A stretch of 64,000 nt of DNA, from NCBI RefSeq assembly GCF_013426205.1, contig NC_089422.1:9203001-9267000 (forward strand), written 5' to 3'. This DNA is from Metarhizium brunneum (Eukaryota > Ascomycota > Sordariomycetes > Hypocreales > Clavicipitaceae). Each line of letters opens with the position of its first letter. Within the stretch, counting starts at the first letter, position 1. The notes below the pieces were generated by a model, which was not told the origin of the DNA, searched no databases, and saw only the letters and a program-made list of their open reading frames with translations. This document shows positions 21,655 through 31,793 of the stretch, in pieces. The position numbers and the translations under genes were made by a program.

Positions 21655-22956
21655 CTATAATATGGTTAAGGCTGGGATATTCATCGCTGTACATGTACCA
21701 TTCGGCATGCCAACCAACATGACACTCTCCATCTGCGTGCCATGAACTGGCCCCCAAGCAACCTGCAACTCGAGGTTGCTACCCCTAAAGCTCGTCTGCC
21801 CCAACCAGATTCGCCAATCCGGGTGCTTCTTGCCGTCGGCATTGCGATCATACTCAAAAAGTGCAACACCCTTCCAGAATGGTTTCGCCTTTTTCACGCC
21901 AGCATTAGGTTTGCCATTCTCTCGTTCGGGATTATAGTTGTATTTGGTGATGCCAATGCTGGGTACTACTCCCTGGAGCAGCTCGACCCTATGTGTTCCG
22001 GGCTTATCAGTCACAGGTAAAACTGCAGAATATCCAACACGAGCCAAGCGCTACGTACAAGCTTTTGTATTCTGCCGGATACTGCTGCGAGAGTTCGTCG
22101 TTGACGGTGGATCGGTTGCGCGGCGTCGTCATAAACGCCCGTGTGTGGTCATCCGGACCGGTGAAGAGAGACCTGTCGAGAGCCGGTCCAGCTGTATATG
22201 TCGTGTTGCGTTCGCCTCTGATCATGTTGAGAACCGGCTGGAATCCATACGCACCACGCAGGTGCCTCCGTGGTGCGTAGTGAATGTCTTCCCAAAAGTG
22301 ACACAACAAGCCCAGGTTAGCTGCGACGCAGGCATGAAGGATACATGGCATGGGAATCCAAGGGCACGTCTGACAATATACACGGCGCGAGCAGAAACCA
22401 CGGCCAAGACTGTGCAGCCTACAAGCTCGGTGCGAGCCGTCCCAGCGAGAAACTGGCCCTTGGTTAGCTCGGCTGCAGCAAAGGATGTCTGATAGCAGAA
22501 GCTGGGCGAGTCAAACCCACCGGCTTCGAATGGACACAGAGGCTGCAGCGTGGGTTTCTCGCTCTGCTTTTCGAGATATTGGCCTACTTTATCTTGGTGA
22601 GGGTTGGGGAGAAGGCGCTTGAGCAAGCCTTGTCTCATGCTGGGATTTTCTTCTGCAGTGCCGTGGAAAAGCTCCTCCATGGTAACCGGACTACGTTTCG
22701 ATACATTGCAGCTCATAGAACCACAGCTGCCTGGGTGGCAAACTTGGCAAGGAGATGGCTTGTTTTCTCTTTTGTGCGCCGCAAGGATATGTCGTCTGCA
22801 GTCGTCTGTTAGCCTCATCTCTGTCCTCGTTTCTTTCCACTTAGTGGTAGATTACCCTGATAAAAGAGGAGTTGGACGCTCCAGGATCCGAGATTCACCA
22901 AGGACAGATAGCAAAACGAATATTACGGCCAAGATATTCATATTGGACGTTGGCAT
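21655..22956 (-). CDS. Secreted protein of unknown family, 3' exon structure unresolved
   Basis: Exon 1 (22856..22956) encodes a signal peptide (M-N-I-L-A-V-I-F-V-L-L-S-V-L-G). It is joined by a 60-bp GT-AG intron with a GCTAAC branch to exon 2 (starting 22795), which gives a Cys-rich segment (C-Q-V-C-H-P-G-S-C-G-S-M-S-C). Coding-like sequence continues to about 22400. It then appears in another frame (about 22300-22060; F-W-E-D-I-H-Y-A-P, T-P-R-N-R-S-T-V-N) and finally returns to the first frame (22047..21655; I-G-I-T-K-Y-N-Y-N-P and P-D-W-R-I-W-L-G-Q-T-S-F-R-G-S). I could not find a clean pair of introns for the last two changes, so a frameshift is possible. I do not recognise the family. 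Confidence 0.5.
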
Positions 22957-24662
22957 CTGAATGTAAAATGTTGAGCCAGGCGCTGTCAATCCAAGAGGAG
23001 AAGACACGCACTCAGCTATCAAACGCACTTCCTTGTGCATATATTCGATCACATGAGTTATGCCGAGCGACAAGGAAGGAAAGGAGTCAACCAACGCGAA
23101 AGACTATTGATAACACCACGACATGTAGCAATAGCCCATGATCCTTTAACCAAGATGTTACATGTAGCATTTGTATAGAAGGCCCAATAAATTGACATGG
23201 TACGCAATATTGGATATGGTTGTCGGTCCTATTCCTACTCATAAAGCTACATAGCATTATTGCTACTTCTTTTTTCACACTACTCAGAGTGGCTACTCGC
23301 AATTCGACTGCCAGTCGGTGTAAGACAACTTTCAGTCTCCTAACCCTTCAGCACTTACTCCCGCGTGAATAAAACATGAAAACTAAAACCCTCCTTTTAT
23401 TAGCGGACGCCAGTAAGTTTAAACTTGAAACGCTAACAAACGCAACGCGTAGGAGGAATTATATTAATACGTAGTATTATAGCAGAAGTGTGTCGGTAGA
23501 ATGGGATCTAACATTTACTTGACTTCAATAATTGCACACAAGAGATAATGTTTACATTCTTTCTGGATATTAGTCAGGGCTATTGAGCAAAACCCAGATG
23601 CTCGAAGCAAATCTACAAGTCAGTCAGTCGTATAACGGTCTTGTGAGTATTGACAACTGACTAGATAATTCTAACAAATATCCAAAGCTGAAGAAGGAAG
23701 AACCAGAGAATAGAACGAAGAATAGTACAATAATTAATTCAGGATGTGCCAGAATTATCGCTGTGGCCTACCGAGGAAGATGAGCACGACAGAAAGGCAG
23801 TTGCTCTGTGCGGCTCTAAAATAGGCATTGTTAACTCGGACGGGAGGTCAACGTTGTCGCGCTTGAGGCTTTGCATGGAGGGAATAATATTTCTTGGCGC
23901 ATAAAACTCCCAACATTTGTTTGAAATGATTAGCTGGGGTTAAAATGTAGGTTACCAACATTGCCCAAAAAAGGATTAGCGCCCCGACACAGCCAGGGCA
24001 GCTGGTCACATGGTAAAAGCGGCGCCAGGCCGCGCAGGCTCCTGCCACTGCCACTGGCAGCTGCAAGCAGGTCTGGTACGTGACTGGCTCAATTGGCCCA
24101 CCAGCCAGTTACACCAACCAGACAGATTGACACCAGACCTGTTGGCCGCGCTGATCTTGGCCTTCGTTTTCTGTTCTCCAGCCTGCACGCCCTTGACCGA
24201 GCCGGAGCACTGGGTAGAGAGGCTGCTGCGTCCTTGTGCGTTGAGCGTTGAACCGACCTCGATTGATCGACACGGTCATTTCGCCGTCTCTCTGCATCGC
24301 CTGTGGCGCCGTTCCGAACACGCCAACACGCTTCGCTGACCCGGCTCCGCCTTCCTTCGGCCAGCCAGACCAATCACGCATCACAACATAGACGTCGTCC
24401 TGGCTGGGCCAGCACTTGGTTATCGTATTTCTCTCCTTGCTTATTCTGATCGAGTCCCGCGGCAGCTGGCGCCTACACACGTCCATTGCGAGCCCTGCGT
24501 CGCCGTCGAATGCCTCGCCCGTCTGACCGCCGTCGTGAAACGTCCATCACGAGTGCAACAAGCCAGCCTCCGACCCGTATGGCACCTTTATGATGTATTG
24601 CTCCATGCTGGCCGATTAAACCCGAACTCTTGGACTTCTTGGTCCTGCCACAGCCGCGTGTG
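22957..24662. other. Non-coding stretch before SWC3
   Basis: 23140-23950 is AT-rich with many stops. From about 24000 the composition becomes GC-richer, and this is likely the promoter and leader of SWC3; 24035-24075 holds short GCCACTGCCACTGGCAGCTGCA-like palindromic repeats. No gene recognised. Confidence 0.5.
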
Positions 24663-27302
24663 ATGGAGCGGAAAAGAAAGTTGCCCCCAAGGGCCGCCGC
24701 CCGTCAAGAGCAGGCGGCCAAGAAACGAAATGTTACGACTCGACAGTCGTCAACACCAGCTGTTGCAGAACCGCCTCCTCGCGAACCGACACCGTCGCCG
24801 CCGCCGCCTCCTCCTCCTCCGCTGCCCAAGTCAATCGAAGTCGGAAAGCCTCTGCCTACCGTGGAAGAGCCTCAACCAACGAACCTGTCCTGCAAAGAAT
24901 ACCAGTCCGTGTCTGAGAGGTAAGGCTATCCATCCAGCATACTCAGCAGGAGAAAAAGTTTCTCTTTCTTGCCCCTCATGCCCCCCTCTCATGCCCCCCT
25001 GTGCTAACCGTGCATTTTCAGCGGTGTCATGTCGGAATCGCTCTCGAGATCGCGGCACAAGTGGATCAGCGAAGGCCTGTTCGAAAAGTTTTGGTCAAAA
25101 CCACACAAACGCAAGGGCGTGCTGCAAGAGGATCCAAATAATCCACCCAAGGATAGTATGATGAAAGTTGGATTGGTCACGCTTACCATCGAGCCGCACA
25201 TCGTGGAAGCAACCATGTATGCTGTTAAAACGTCCAAGCTGCTACCTCACCAGCAGCAGAGATTTAAACCCAACCCTCAGCCACCCGGACAAGCGACACC
25301 AACAGGTCAACCGCAACAACCAACCGTTGTGCAACCACAACCGCAGCAGCAGCAGCAGCAACCACACCCTAACCCTTCAGCGCCGGCACAACAACCTGTT
25401 CTCGCACGGCCTGTTCTTCAATATGGTCCTCCAAATGGGGCCATGCGGCCCCCGCCAATCCCTACCAGTCCTGTTACAACCACTCCGACATCAATGGCGA
25501 CACCAGCAGCTTCTACCCCGGGCGCTACTCCTGCCGGGGCTGTACCTGTATCGACATATTCTACGTCGGCGGCGCCTACATCGGCTGCTCCAGTATCACC
25601 AAAGTCGTCATCCCCAGCTCTGCCAGCCGTGCCGCCGGCCTCTTCTCCCGCAGAGATGCATGTTAAAGCCACATCATCTCCCAATCCAGGGCCCCCAAGC
25701 GTTGCCCAGCCTGCGCAACCATCTGCTCCCCAACAAGGACAGCCGCAAGCGCAGTCACAAGGGGTGGTGGCTTCCACTCCGACGCCTACTCCAGCCCCCA
25801 AGGCCTCACAACATTCTTCTCCACCTCCAAACACGGCTCCCCTTGCGAGTGGTGCACATCCACCATCTTCAACAATACAAACTCCTCTCCAACCTGCTGG
25901 GGCATCACAACTTATTACCCGCCCCGTGGCCAACGCTCCACCAAGGCAGGCTGTTGTCTCTAGTCCAGCGGCTGGGCCATCCTCCAGCACCGCGTCTCGC
26001 CCTGCTGGCACGCCTAATCAGGCCCAACCTCCTGCGCCTAGCAATAGACCACCACCAGCAGCACCAAGAGCCGCGCCAGCTCCTGCAGCAAAACCTGCGG
26101 CGAATGACCCGGTGATTGCGTTGCTTGCCCAAAAGGCCTCTGCCGATCCCGAACTTCGAGATTTGATGAAGAGGGTCGCAGTTGGACAAGCAAAGGATGG
26201 GGAGTTGGCCAAGTTCCAAAAGATCATCGACCAGCTGAATGCAGAGTATCGGCAGCGAGGTGGCCAGCAAGGCCCGTCCGCCGATAGGCTACTGGTGGAT
26301 GGTCGAACCGTAAAGTATTTCGCTGATGAGGTTCGCACCATTTTGGATATTGTGCTTGCTTCAAACCCGAACCAGAAGTCATCTGAACTTCGACCGCCTC
26401 CGCGAAGCGATCCGTTGGTCGTCCTTTTGGTAAAAACTGCTCTTGAAAACCAGCGGATAAAAGACATGATTCGTCGCATAGCCGAGGGGAAGCCTGGATT
26501 CACCGATGCCACGGATCTGAAGCAAACTTTGGACCGCCTACATCGAGATGCGAAAATAACACCAAAGGCCACCACCACACCTGGACCTTCACCCCTTAGA
26601 CAGCCCCCCGTAAACGGGTCTCCTGCTGCGTCCCAGCCGAAGACCCAAGCACCGCAAGGGGCTCAACAAGCGAACCAGCAGATAAAATCGAAAGCATCAA
26701 GCCATGTAAATCGGCCGGATCTTTCAGCAGTAGTGTTTGATTTTGGGTCAGGAGATAGATGTTTGTTTCCTAGATACAGCATCTTGGAATTCTTGCCATC
26801 GCAGTCCGGGCAGCATGTGGTTGCATCATTCTTGATTGTTCGCAAGGGCAGCGCATCAGAGTATGGGGGTGATCCAAAGCTCGACTACTATCAGCCTGTT
26901 ACGATCCGCCTGCAAACCACGACGGGGCGACATTTGGAGAACCTGGCGCGCGTTGTTGCTCCACAGGACGAGGTTCGCCGTTACATGGACGATGTGATGG
27001 ACAACATGACGCGAGCCGAGTACGTGTTGCTCGCCATGCGGCTGCCACGGGTGGACTTTGATCCCCAGGAAGCTGTCCCTGTGGTGGAGGACTCCAAAGC
27101 AAGCAGCCCAACACCCAAATCCGAACCGGAGACAGATAACAATACGACGCCAAAACCCGGCGTATTGTGGACCACCGGATCCAGTAACAAGGCGACTGTT
27201 TCCGCCTTGCCAGTAAAGCTTCAAGATCCAGAGCAAGAGGCACAGTCCAAGTACGAGCGTCTTATTCGATCTGTGGCGGAGAAGGAGGTGGACGGTTTGT
27301 GA
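24663..27302 (+). CDS. SWC3: SWR1 chromatin-remodelling complex subunit Swc3
   Basis: Subunit of the SWR1 complex, which deposits histone H2A.Z. Two exons, 24663..24919 and 25022..27302; 845 aa; intron with GTAAGG donor, GCTAACC branch and TTTTCAG acceptor. N-terminus: basic, then a Pro-rich stretch. The family domain spans the intron: L-S-C-K-E-Y-Q-S-V-S-E-R in exon 1, then S-R-S-R-H-K-W-I-S-E-G-L-F-E-K-F-W-S-K-P and V-G-L-V-T-L-T-I-E-P-H in exon 2. The middle (about residues 170-450) is Pro/Gln/Ala low complexity with a CAG run. The C-terminal part has a structured region including V-V-F-D-F-G-S-G-D-R-C-L-F-P-R. Intron 1 carries a short CCCCTCATGC repeat. Confidence 0.85.
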
Positions 27303-28830
27303 ATGAAGGAGTCTGACGACTCGATTTTGACTTAATATTCATGCATGTTGTCATTCTTATACGAGCTAGATCCCTCGGCATAGGGACTCATAACGGGGAG
27401 TTACAAGGGAAGCTTGCTACGGGGGCCAGGAGTTTTTGTCTAATTACACCGGTAATGGAACTACGAGTGTTGTATACAAAGCCACTCGGCAACTAATCCT
27501 ATCAAGTCGAAAAGATGCATGATGAATCAATGCAATGAAAAGTACATTTTCTGAAACCCGCCGACTTGAAGCTGTAATCTTGCCCGCACGTGTCGGCTCC
27601 TTCCACATGCGTCCAATAGCTTCGTCCGGTGCATCTACGAGTGACGTAAATCTTGTTCATTTGCAGAAAATGATAGGTCCTTTCCGATTCCTATGGCGAA
27701 ACCCCAGTTGAGGAACTGTGAGCAGATGGTTCCAGCACATTCCGTGGAGCTAGCTCCGATGCGAGCGGCTTCCTGTTGGGCGTGCGTCTGCCAGGGTACA
27801 AAATAGCATCGCGCGGTCAGGGACCAATCCGACTGGACGCATGATGTTGGCGGCCGGCGTATCGAATCAAGGAAACTGCAAAGGATTGCACTATTGAGAC
27901 GTCATGCCACCGGAGCACATGCTCCGGCCCCGTCGCCCCTCTACCCAACGAGATGGCGAATGAAGGTCCCAAAAATATATATCGTGTGTTTCTCGCCTCC
28001 TCATCTCATAGCAGACGGCTTGGTAACAAGAAGCATAAAAGCCTTGAGATTTGTCGGTCCTGAATAATCAGAAGCTCCAAAGTGCAACTTGACATGACGA
28101 ATACTTTTAAAAATGGCAAAAGACTCCTTTCGACGGACAGCAAGCAGCACCTTGTTACCGATGGAGACGGAGCTAAATGTGCCGCTGTTTGCGCACGAAT
28201 GCTTTGCAGGGGAAGCCACTGCGGATGATCGCGTGCATCGCCGACTTGGGCGAGATGAGCCCTTGCTTCTGCCGCTGGAATTAATCCTGCGGGTGCAGGA
28301 GCGTATAAGGGCCCAGTCGACGGGGCCAAAGACGAAGTTGGCGACATGAACACTCGACACTAGAATGGCACTTTGGGGGTAAAGACTATGCCTGGTGTAA
28401 GGAACGTTTGGGGAAGATTTTCGATTCTCCGGGTGCTGGATTGTTGTTTTGGGTACATGTGGTACTTGGCGATTTGTTGGGAGTCGGGACAATGTATACC
28501 AGCGTGTCGTTTGTGCGAAATATCCCTGCGCGGCATCTCCCCATGTAACGGGGAGACTGGATACATTATCAACAGGTTAAAGATTCGCTGGGTTATACGA
28601 TAGAGTGAAAGTCAGATGACGATGAAATTGAAGTTTTCGCGAGTTCTAGGAACTCATGCACGGTAAATTATCTCTTGTTGCGCAGTGATGGAGGGTAAAG
28701 GTTGGTGCTCTATAGTAACTACGGAGCGTCAGAACCTGGGCGACAAGGGTCTGGTAGCATTGCTTCTCGACCGTGAGGGTGCTGTTATTCGCTGCAGATT
28801 TGGTATTATTTGACTGTAGGTGGGCGTGTC
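27303..28830. other. Non-coding stretch between SWC3 and the first solo LTR
   Basis: Short open frames overlap on both strands at 28001-28492, but none has recognisable content or a fungal gene structure. TATATA at about 27976-27983 is the only promoter-like site. Confidence 0.5.
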
Positions 28831-29082
28831 TGTTACACGGAAAAGGCCCAACAGATCGTGAAGCCCAATCAAGGGGCTTCACGCCGATATAGGACTTGTT
28901 GGTTACACGGCTAGAACACGTGCCCGGGCAAGGACCCTAGGCCCGGGTGTTCTTTTCATGTATATAAAGCAGTCACCCTTCTCTTCCTTCCTCTTAGCAA
29001 CTCAGGACCTTTGACATCCTACGAGATTATTATTGAATTGAGCCCTTATTGCTCCAAGCCCTCCTTCCGAGCCCTTGTCACA
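28831..29082 (+). mobile_element. Solo LTR 1 (252 bp) of an LTR retrotransposon
   Basis: Begins TGTTACACGGAAAAGG and ends CCCTTGTCACA, flanked by a perfect 5-bp target duplication GTGTC (28826-28830 and 29083-29087). It contains a TATATAAA promoter element at 28961, a CCTAGGCCCGGG palindrome and a pyrimidine-rich stretch after it. About 85-90% alike by eye to the copy at 31543-31793; most differences are transitions. There is no internal retrotransposon sequence on either side, so this is a solo LTR left by recombination. Confidence 0.92.
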
Positions 29083-29757
29083 GTGTCTCACAAGTTGGCC
29101 TGTACCGCCGGCCGCAACTGCGTCAACGAGGGTGCTGGTGCTGCACTCGGGGACGGTCAAGCAGCTTGATGAAGACGCGGGAGTGGTCAATATCACTCTA
29201 CTTGTCATTACACTCAGACCTTGACCCCATTAGGGAGTACTTGAAGGAAGCTGTTGGCGTATAGGTTGGTTTGTTCTTGTGCCTCGTGCTGCAGGCTCTG
29301 TCTACGGCCATGTTGTAAATTTTCCCAACTACTTCTTTTCGTCCAAGCATTACCATGATAGCCGACGTTGTGAGAGCCTGAAGTTGCGCCGAGTTGGCTT
29401 GTTCTATCAACAGAGGCGATTTATCCAACACAGATGTATCCAACGCAAGTCCTCTGAGTACTCGACGCATTAATCACTTCCGCTGAGATATCGGGCCGTA
29501 AATATCCATTTGTCGCAGTTTTATTTTAGATTACTTCTTATTATGTGACAGTACTCGCCGGTTGAACTTAGACTGCAGCGGAGAACTCCTTGCAACCATG
29601 AGAGTCATCATGAGACTGCCCGCCCTTGGAAACTATTACACCAACCGCCGCATATCCAGAGGAAACATAAACCATAAGAGTACGTGTCAGCCAGAGTAGT
29701 GGAAGCGGGGTCTCTAGATGATTGCTCTCTGCCAGAGTCGCCGTTGAATCGGACCGA
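29083..29757. other. Intergenic region next to LTR 1
   Basis: A 90-residue minus-strand open frame (29198-29470) has plausible residue composition but no recognisable family or start context. No gene is claimed. Confidence 0.45.
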
Positions 29758-30280
29758 TTAGTAGTCGCACCTAAAAGAGCTAATCTGGTCGTTGAATCCG
29801 GGGACGTCGTAGATCAGATTGCTGTAGCCAGGATAGGAGGCATCAAACGAAGGGCCTTGGCAGTTGTAATACGTAACCTCGTTAGTTGCTGCCAAGTTGC
29901 AAAACTGCGCCCCGAGTGCCAAAGAGGACAAACTCACTGAAAAAAACGGCATGATTCAACCTGCGGGTCGGGACGAAGCGAAGACACCTCATCATTCCAT
30001 GCACTCGGTAGGTTGACTTTGAGCCAAGTTATCTGACAGCGGCAAGCGCAGCACAGAGTTGACATAGAGCCAGAGGAGCGCAATAGCGTTGCTTGCAGGT
30101 GAATGGCTTCAAACATGCCGCATCTGCCCGGGGTCCCGCTATGCCAATACATGGTGGCTCAAAGTCGCCATGCTTGCAGAAGTAAACGCTCGGGTCTCAA
30201 AGTGCAACATCCGGCGAGTCTGCTGGGGCAGTCAAGACGGCAGAGAGGCTGGCAACAACGGCAAATGTAGACAAATGCAT
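29758..30280 (-). pseudogene. Small secreted beta/gamma-crystallin-like protein, decayed
   Basis: On the minus strand an ATG at 30280 opens a signal peptide (M-H-L-S-T-F-A-V-V-A-S-L-S-A-V-L-T-A). After 27 residues an in-frame TGA (30197-30199) interrupts it, yet the same frame continues with V-Y-F-C-K-H-G-D-F-E, the start of a crystallin-like secreted domain. Further segments follow in order: N-L-P-S-A-W-N-D-E-V-S-S-L with a Cys block near 29960, and finally Y-N-C-Q-G-P-S-F-D ... P-G-F-N-D-Q-I-S-S-F-R-C ending at 29758. The F-N-D-x-x-S-S-F pattern occurs twice, as expected for two Greek-key repeats. Introns between segments have imperfect sites (one perfect GTGAGT donor near 29942 lacks a fitting acceptor). 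Likely a relic. Confidence 0.5.
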
Positions 30281-30738
30281 GTTGCGATAATGGGAAGAGT
30301 GGATTGTGGGAATTCGGCGACGCGATAAAAGGAAGGCTGTCTCTGGAAATTACTGGCCGCTGAACACATGGGGAGAGGAACCCTTTTATAGTTGTCGGAC
30401 GTTGCTCATGTTCCGGCTCGTCTGCTTGGAGCTGAGGAAGAAACGAATTGTCTTTTGCCAGACTAAAGCAAACAGTGGCATCTCAAGTAGCTACTTGGAA
30501 TAGGGGTTGCGTGCCTGTTGAGCAGTCGCCTAGACCCTGAACGAGGTAGCATTTTCACCCCTCCCGCGAGACACATGTCTTGAACAAGCATATTGTAATT
30601 TTTTACGGTCCAATCAATGGTTGCTGCAGTCAAAAACAAAAAAGGAAGTCGAAAATCAGTAAATACCATGGAACTAGTCAATAAGAAGTAGCTCTGTGTC
30701 ATAGTTTTTGCCCTCATTGCGGAGGGAACAAAAATATT
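30281..30738. other. Intergenic region before the tRNA gene
   Basis: No gene recognised. A T-rich stretch lies just past the 3' end of the minus-strand tRNA (about 30730-30739), as expected for Pol III termination. Confidence 0.5.
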
Positions 30739-30843
30739 TAGCCATGGCAGGAATCGAACCCACTACCTTCTGACTACGGGATAAGGATACTTTAGGAATA
30801 CTGCGCTGCGTAGTCAGACGCTCTACCATTGAGCTACACGGCC
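30739..30843 (-). tRNA. tRNA-Arg (probable anticodon ACG) with a ~32-nt intron
   Basis: On the minus strand the cloverleaf folds as: acceptor GGCCGTG / CATGGCT (one G-U at position 1-72), D arm GCTC / GAGC with loop AATGGTA, anticodon stem TCTGA / TCAGA, variable loop AGGTA, T arm GTGGG / CCTGC with loop TTCGATT, discriminator A. The anticodon-loop region starts C-T-A-C-G and is split by an intron; the intron end CGTAG pairs with CTACG, extending the anticodon stem to ten base pairs. The A box (TAGCTCAATGGTAGAGC) and B box (GGTTCGATTCC) are both good. Anticodon ACG follows from C32-T33-A34-C35-G36; the exact intron edges are uncertain, so the isotype is less sure than the tRNA call. Confidence 0.85.
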
Positions 30844-31542
30844 TTGTAGGCTTTTGTTAGTGGAATATGGTTAAAACTATCTTAAGTACCCACTAGGGGT
30901 TGCAAAGCACCTTGTGTTGTTTAAAGTTTGCAAATCCCAATTTTATCAGCGGCTTCATACGAACCATGTTGAACACATTAGTTGTAGTCGCAAAGTGGAA
31001 TGAAAATACTCTGTAGCCGAGTTCATTTGCAGCGCGGATGTATCTTCTGCAGCGGCTCGCACACCCAACGCCGTCAGCTAGTCTCGGAACTCGGTGAGAC
31101 ATGATAACAATGCGGTGGCCCAGTTCTTAATTACTTGCATTCATGTAATGTGACCAGAGGCCTGGTGTTTCACAGCCCAATCCCTTTGAACGCGCAAAGG
31201 TCCAATTGCCGTAGCGGACCAGGTTCTGCCCAAGGGCTTTTGCGCGCCGTTTCTGCGGACAATGTCACCCCCTTGCTCTCATTCATGTAAATGACCTAAT
31301 GTCGGGAGATATACTCCGTAGTCTACCTCCCACTCAAATTTGGCCACCCAGGCAGCAGCAGCGGTATTTCAACAATCTACCCAAGTACTCTTGCCCACCC
31401 AACTCTAACCAATCCGCGGGTTGTACAGCACGACCTGGTCGATAAAATGCTACACTACGGTTCTGACTTTTATGATTTCAATCATTTGCTCAAAGTCGGG
31501 TCGACCAAAGGCAAAGTCAACTATGAAGCAAGGTGCGATCAC
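30844..31542. other. Intergenic region
   Basis: No gene recognised. The last five bases (31538-31542, ATCAC) are the left target duplication of LTR 2. Confidence 0.5.
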
Positions 31543-31793
31543 TGTTACACGGAAAAGGCCCAACAGATCGTGAAGCCCAATAAAGGGGCTTCGCCGATAC
31601 AGGACTTGTTAGTTACACAGCTAGAACACGTGCCTAGGTAAGGACCCTAGGCCCGGGCGTTCCTTTCATGTATATAAGGCGCTTACCCTTCTCTTCCTCT
31701 CTCGTAGCAACTCAAGACCTTAGAGACCCTTCGAGATTATTATTGAATTGAGCTCCTTTTTGCTCCAAGCCTTCACATTGAACCCTTGTTACA
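31543..31793 (+). mobile_element. Solo LTR 2 (251 bp), same family as LTR 1
   Basis: Begins TGTTACACGGAAAAGG and ends AACCCTTGTTACA, with a perfect 5-bp target duplication ATCAC (31538-31542 and 31794-31798). TATATAAGG promoter element at 31671. Same orientation as LTR 1 but with its own distinct duplication, so the pair are two separate insertions and not the ends of one element. Confidence 0.92.

Noticed and set aside
28001..28492. 163-codon minus-strand frame and overlapping plus-strand frame
   Set aside because: No domain, no intron signals and poor residue composition.
29198..29470. 90-codon minus-strand frame next to LTR 1
   Set aside because: Residue mix is plausible, but there is no start context, family or continuation.
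28831..31793. A full LTR retrotransposon bounded by the two LTRs
   Set aside because: Each LTR has its own different target duplication, and the DNA between holds a tRNA and a gene relic but no gag or pol.
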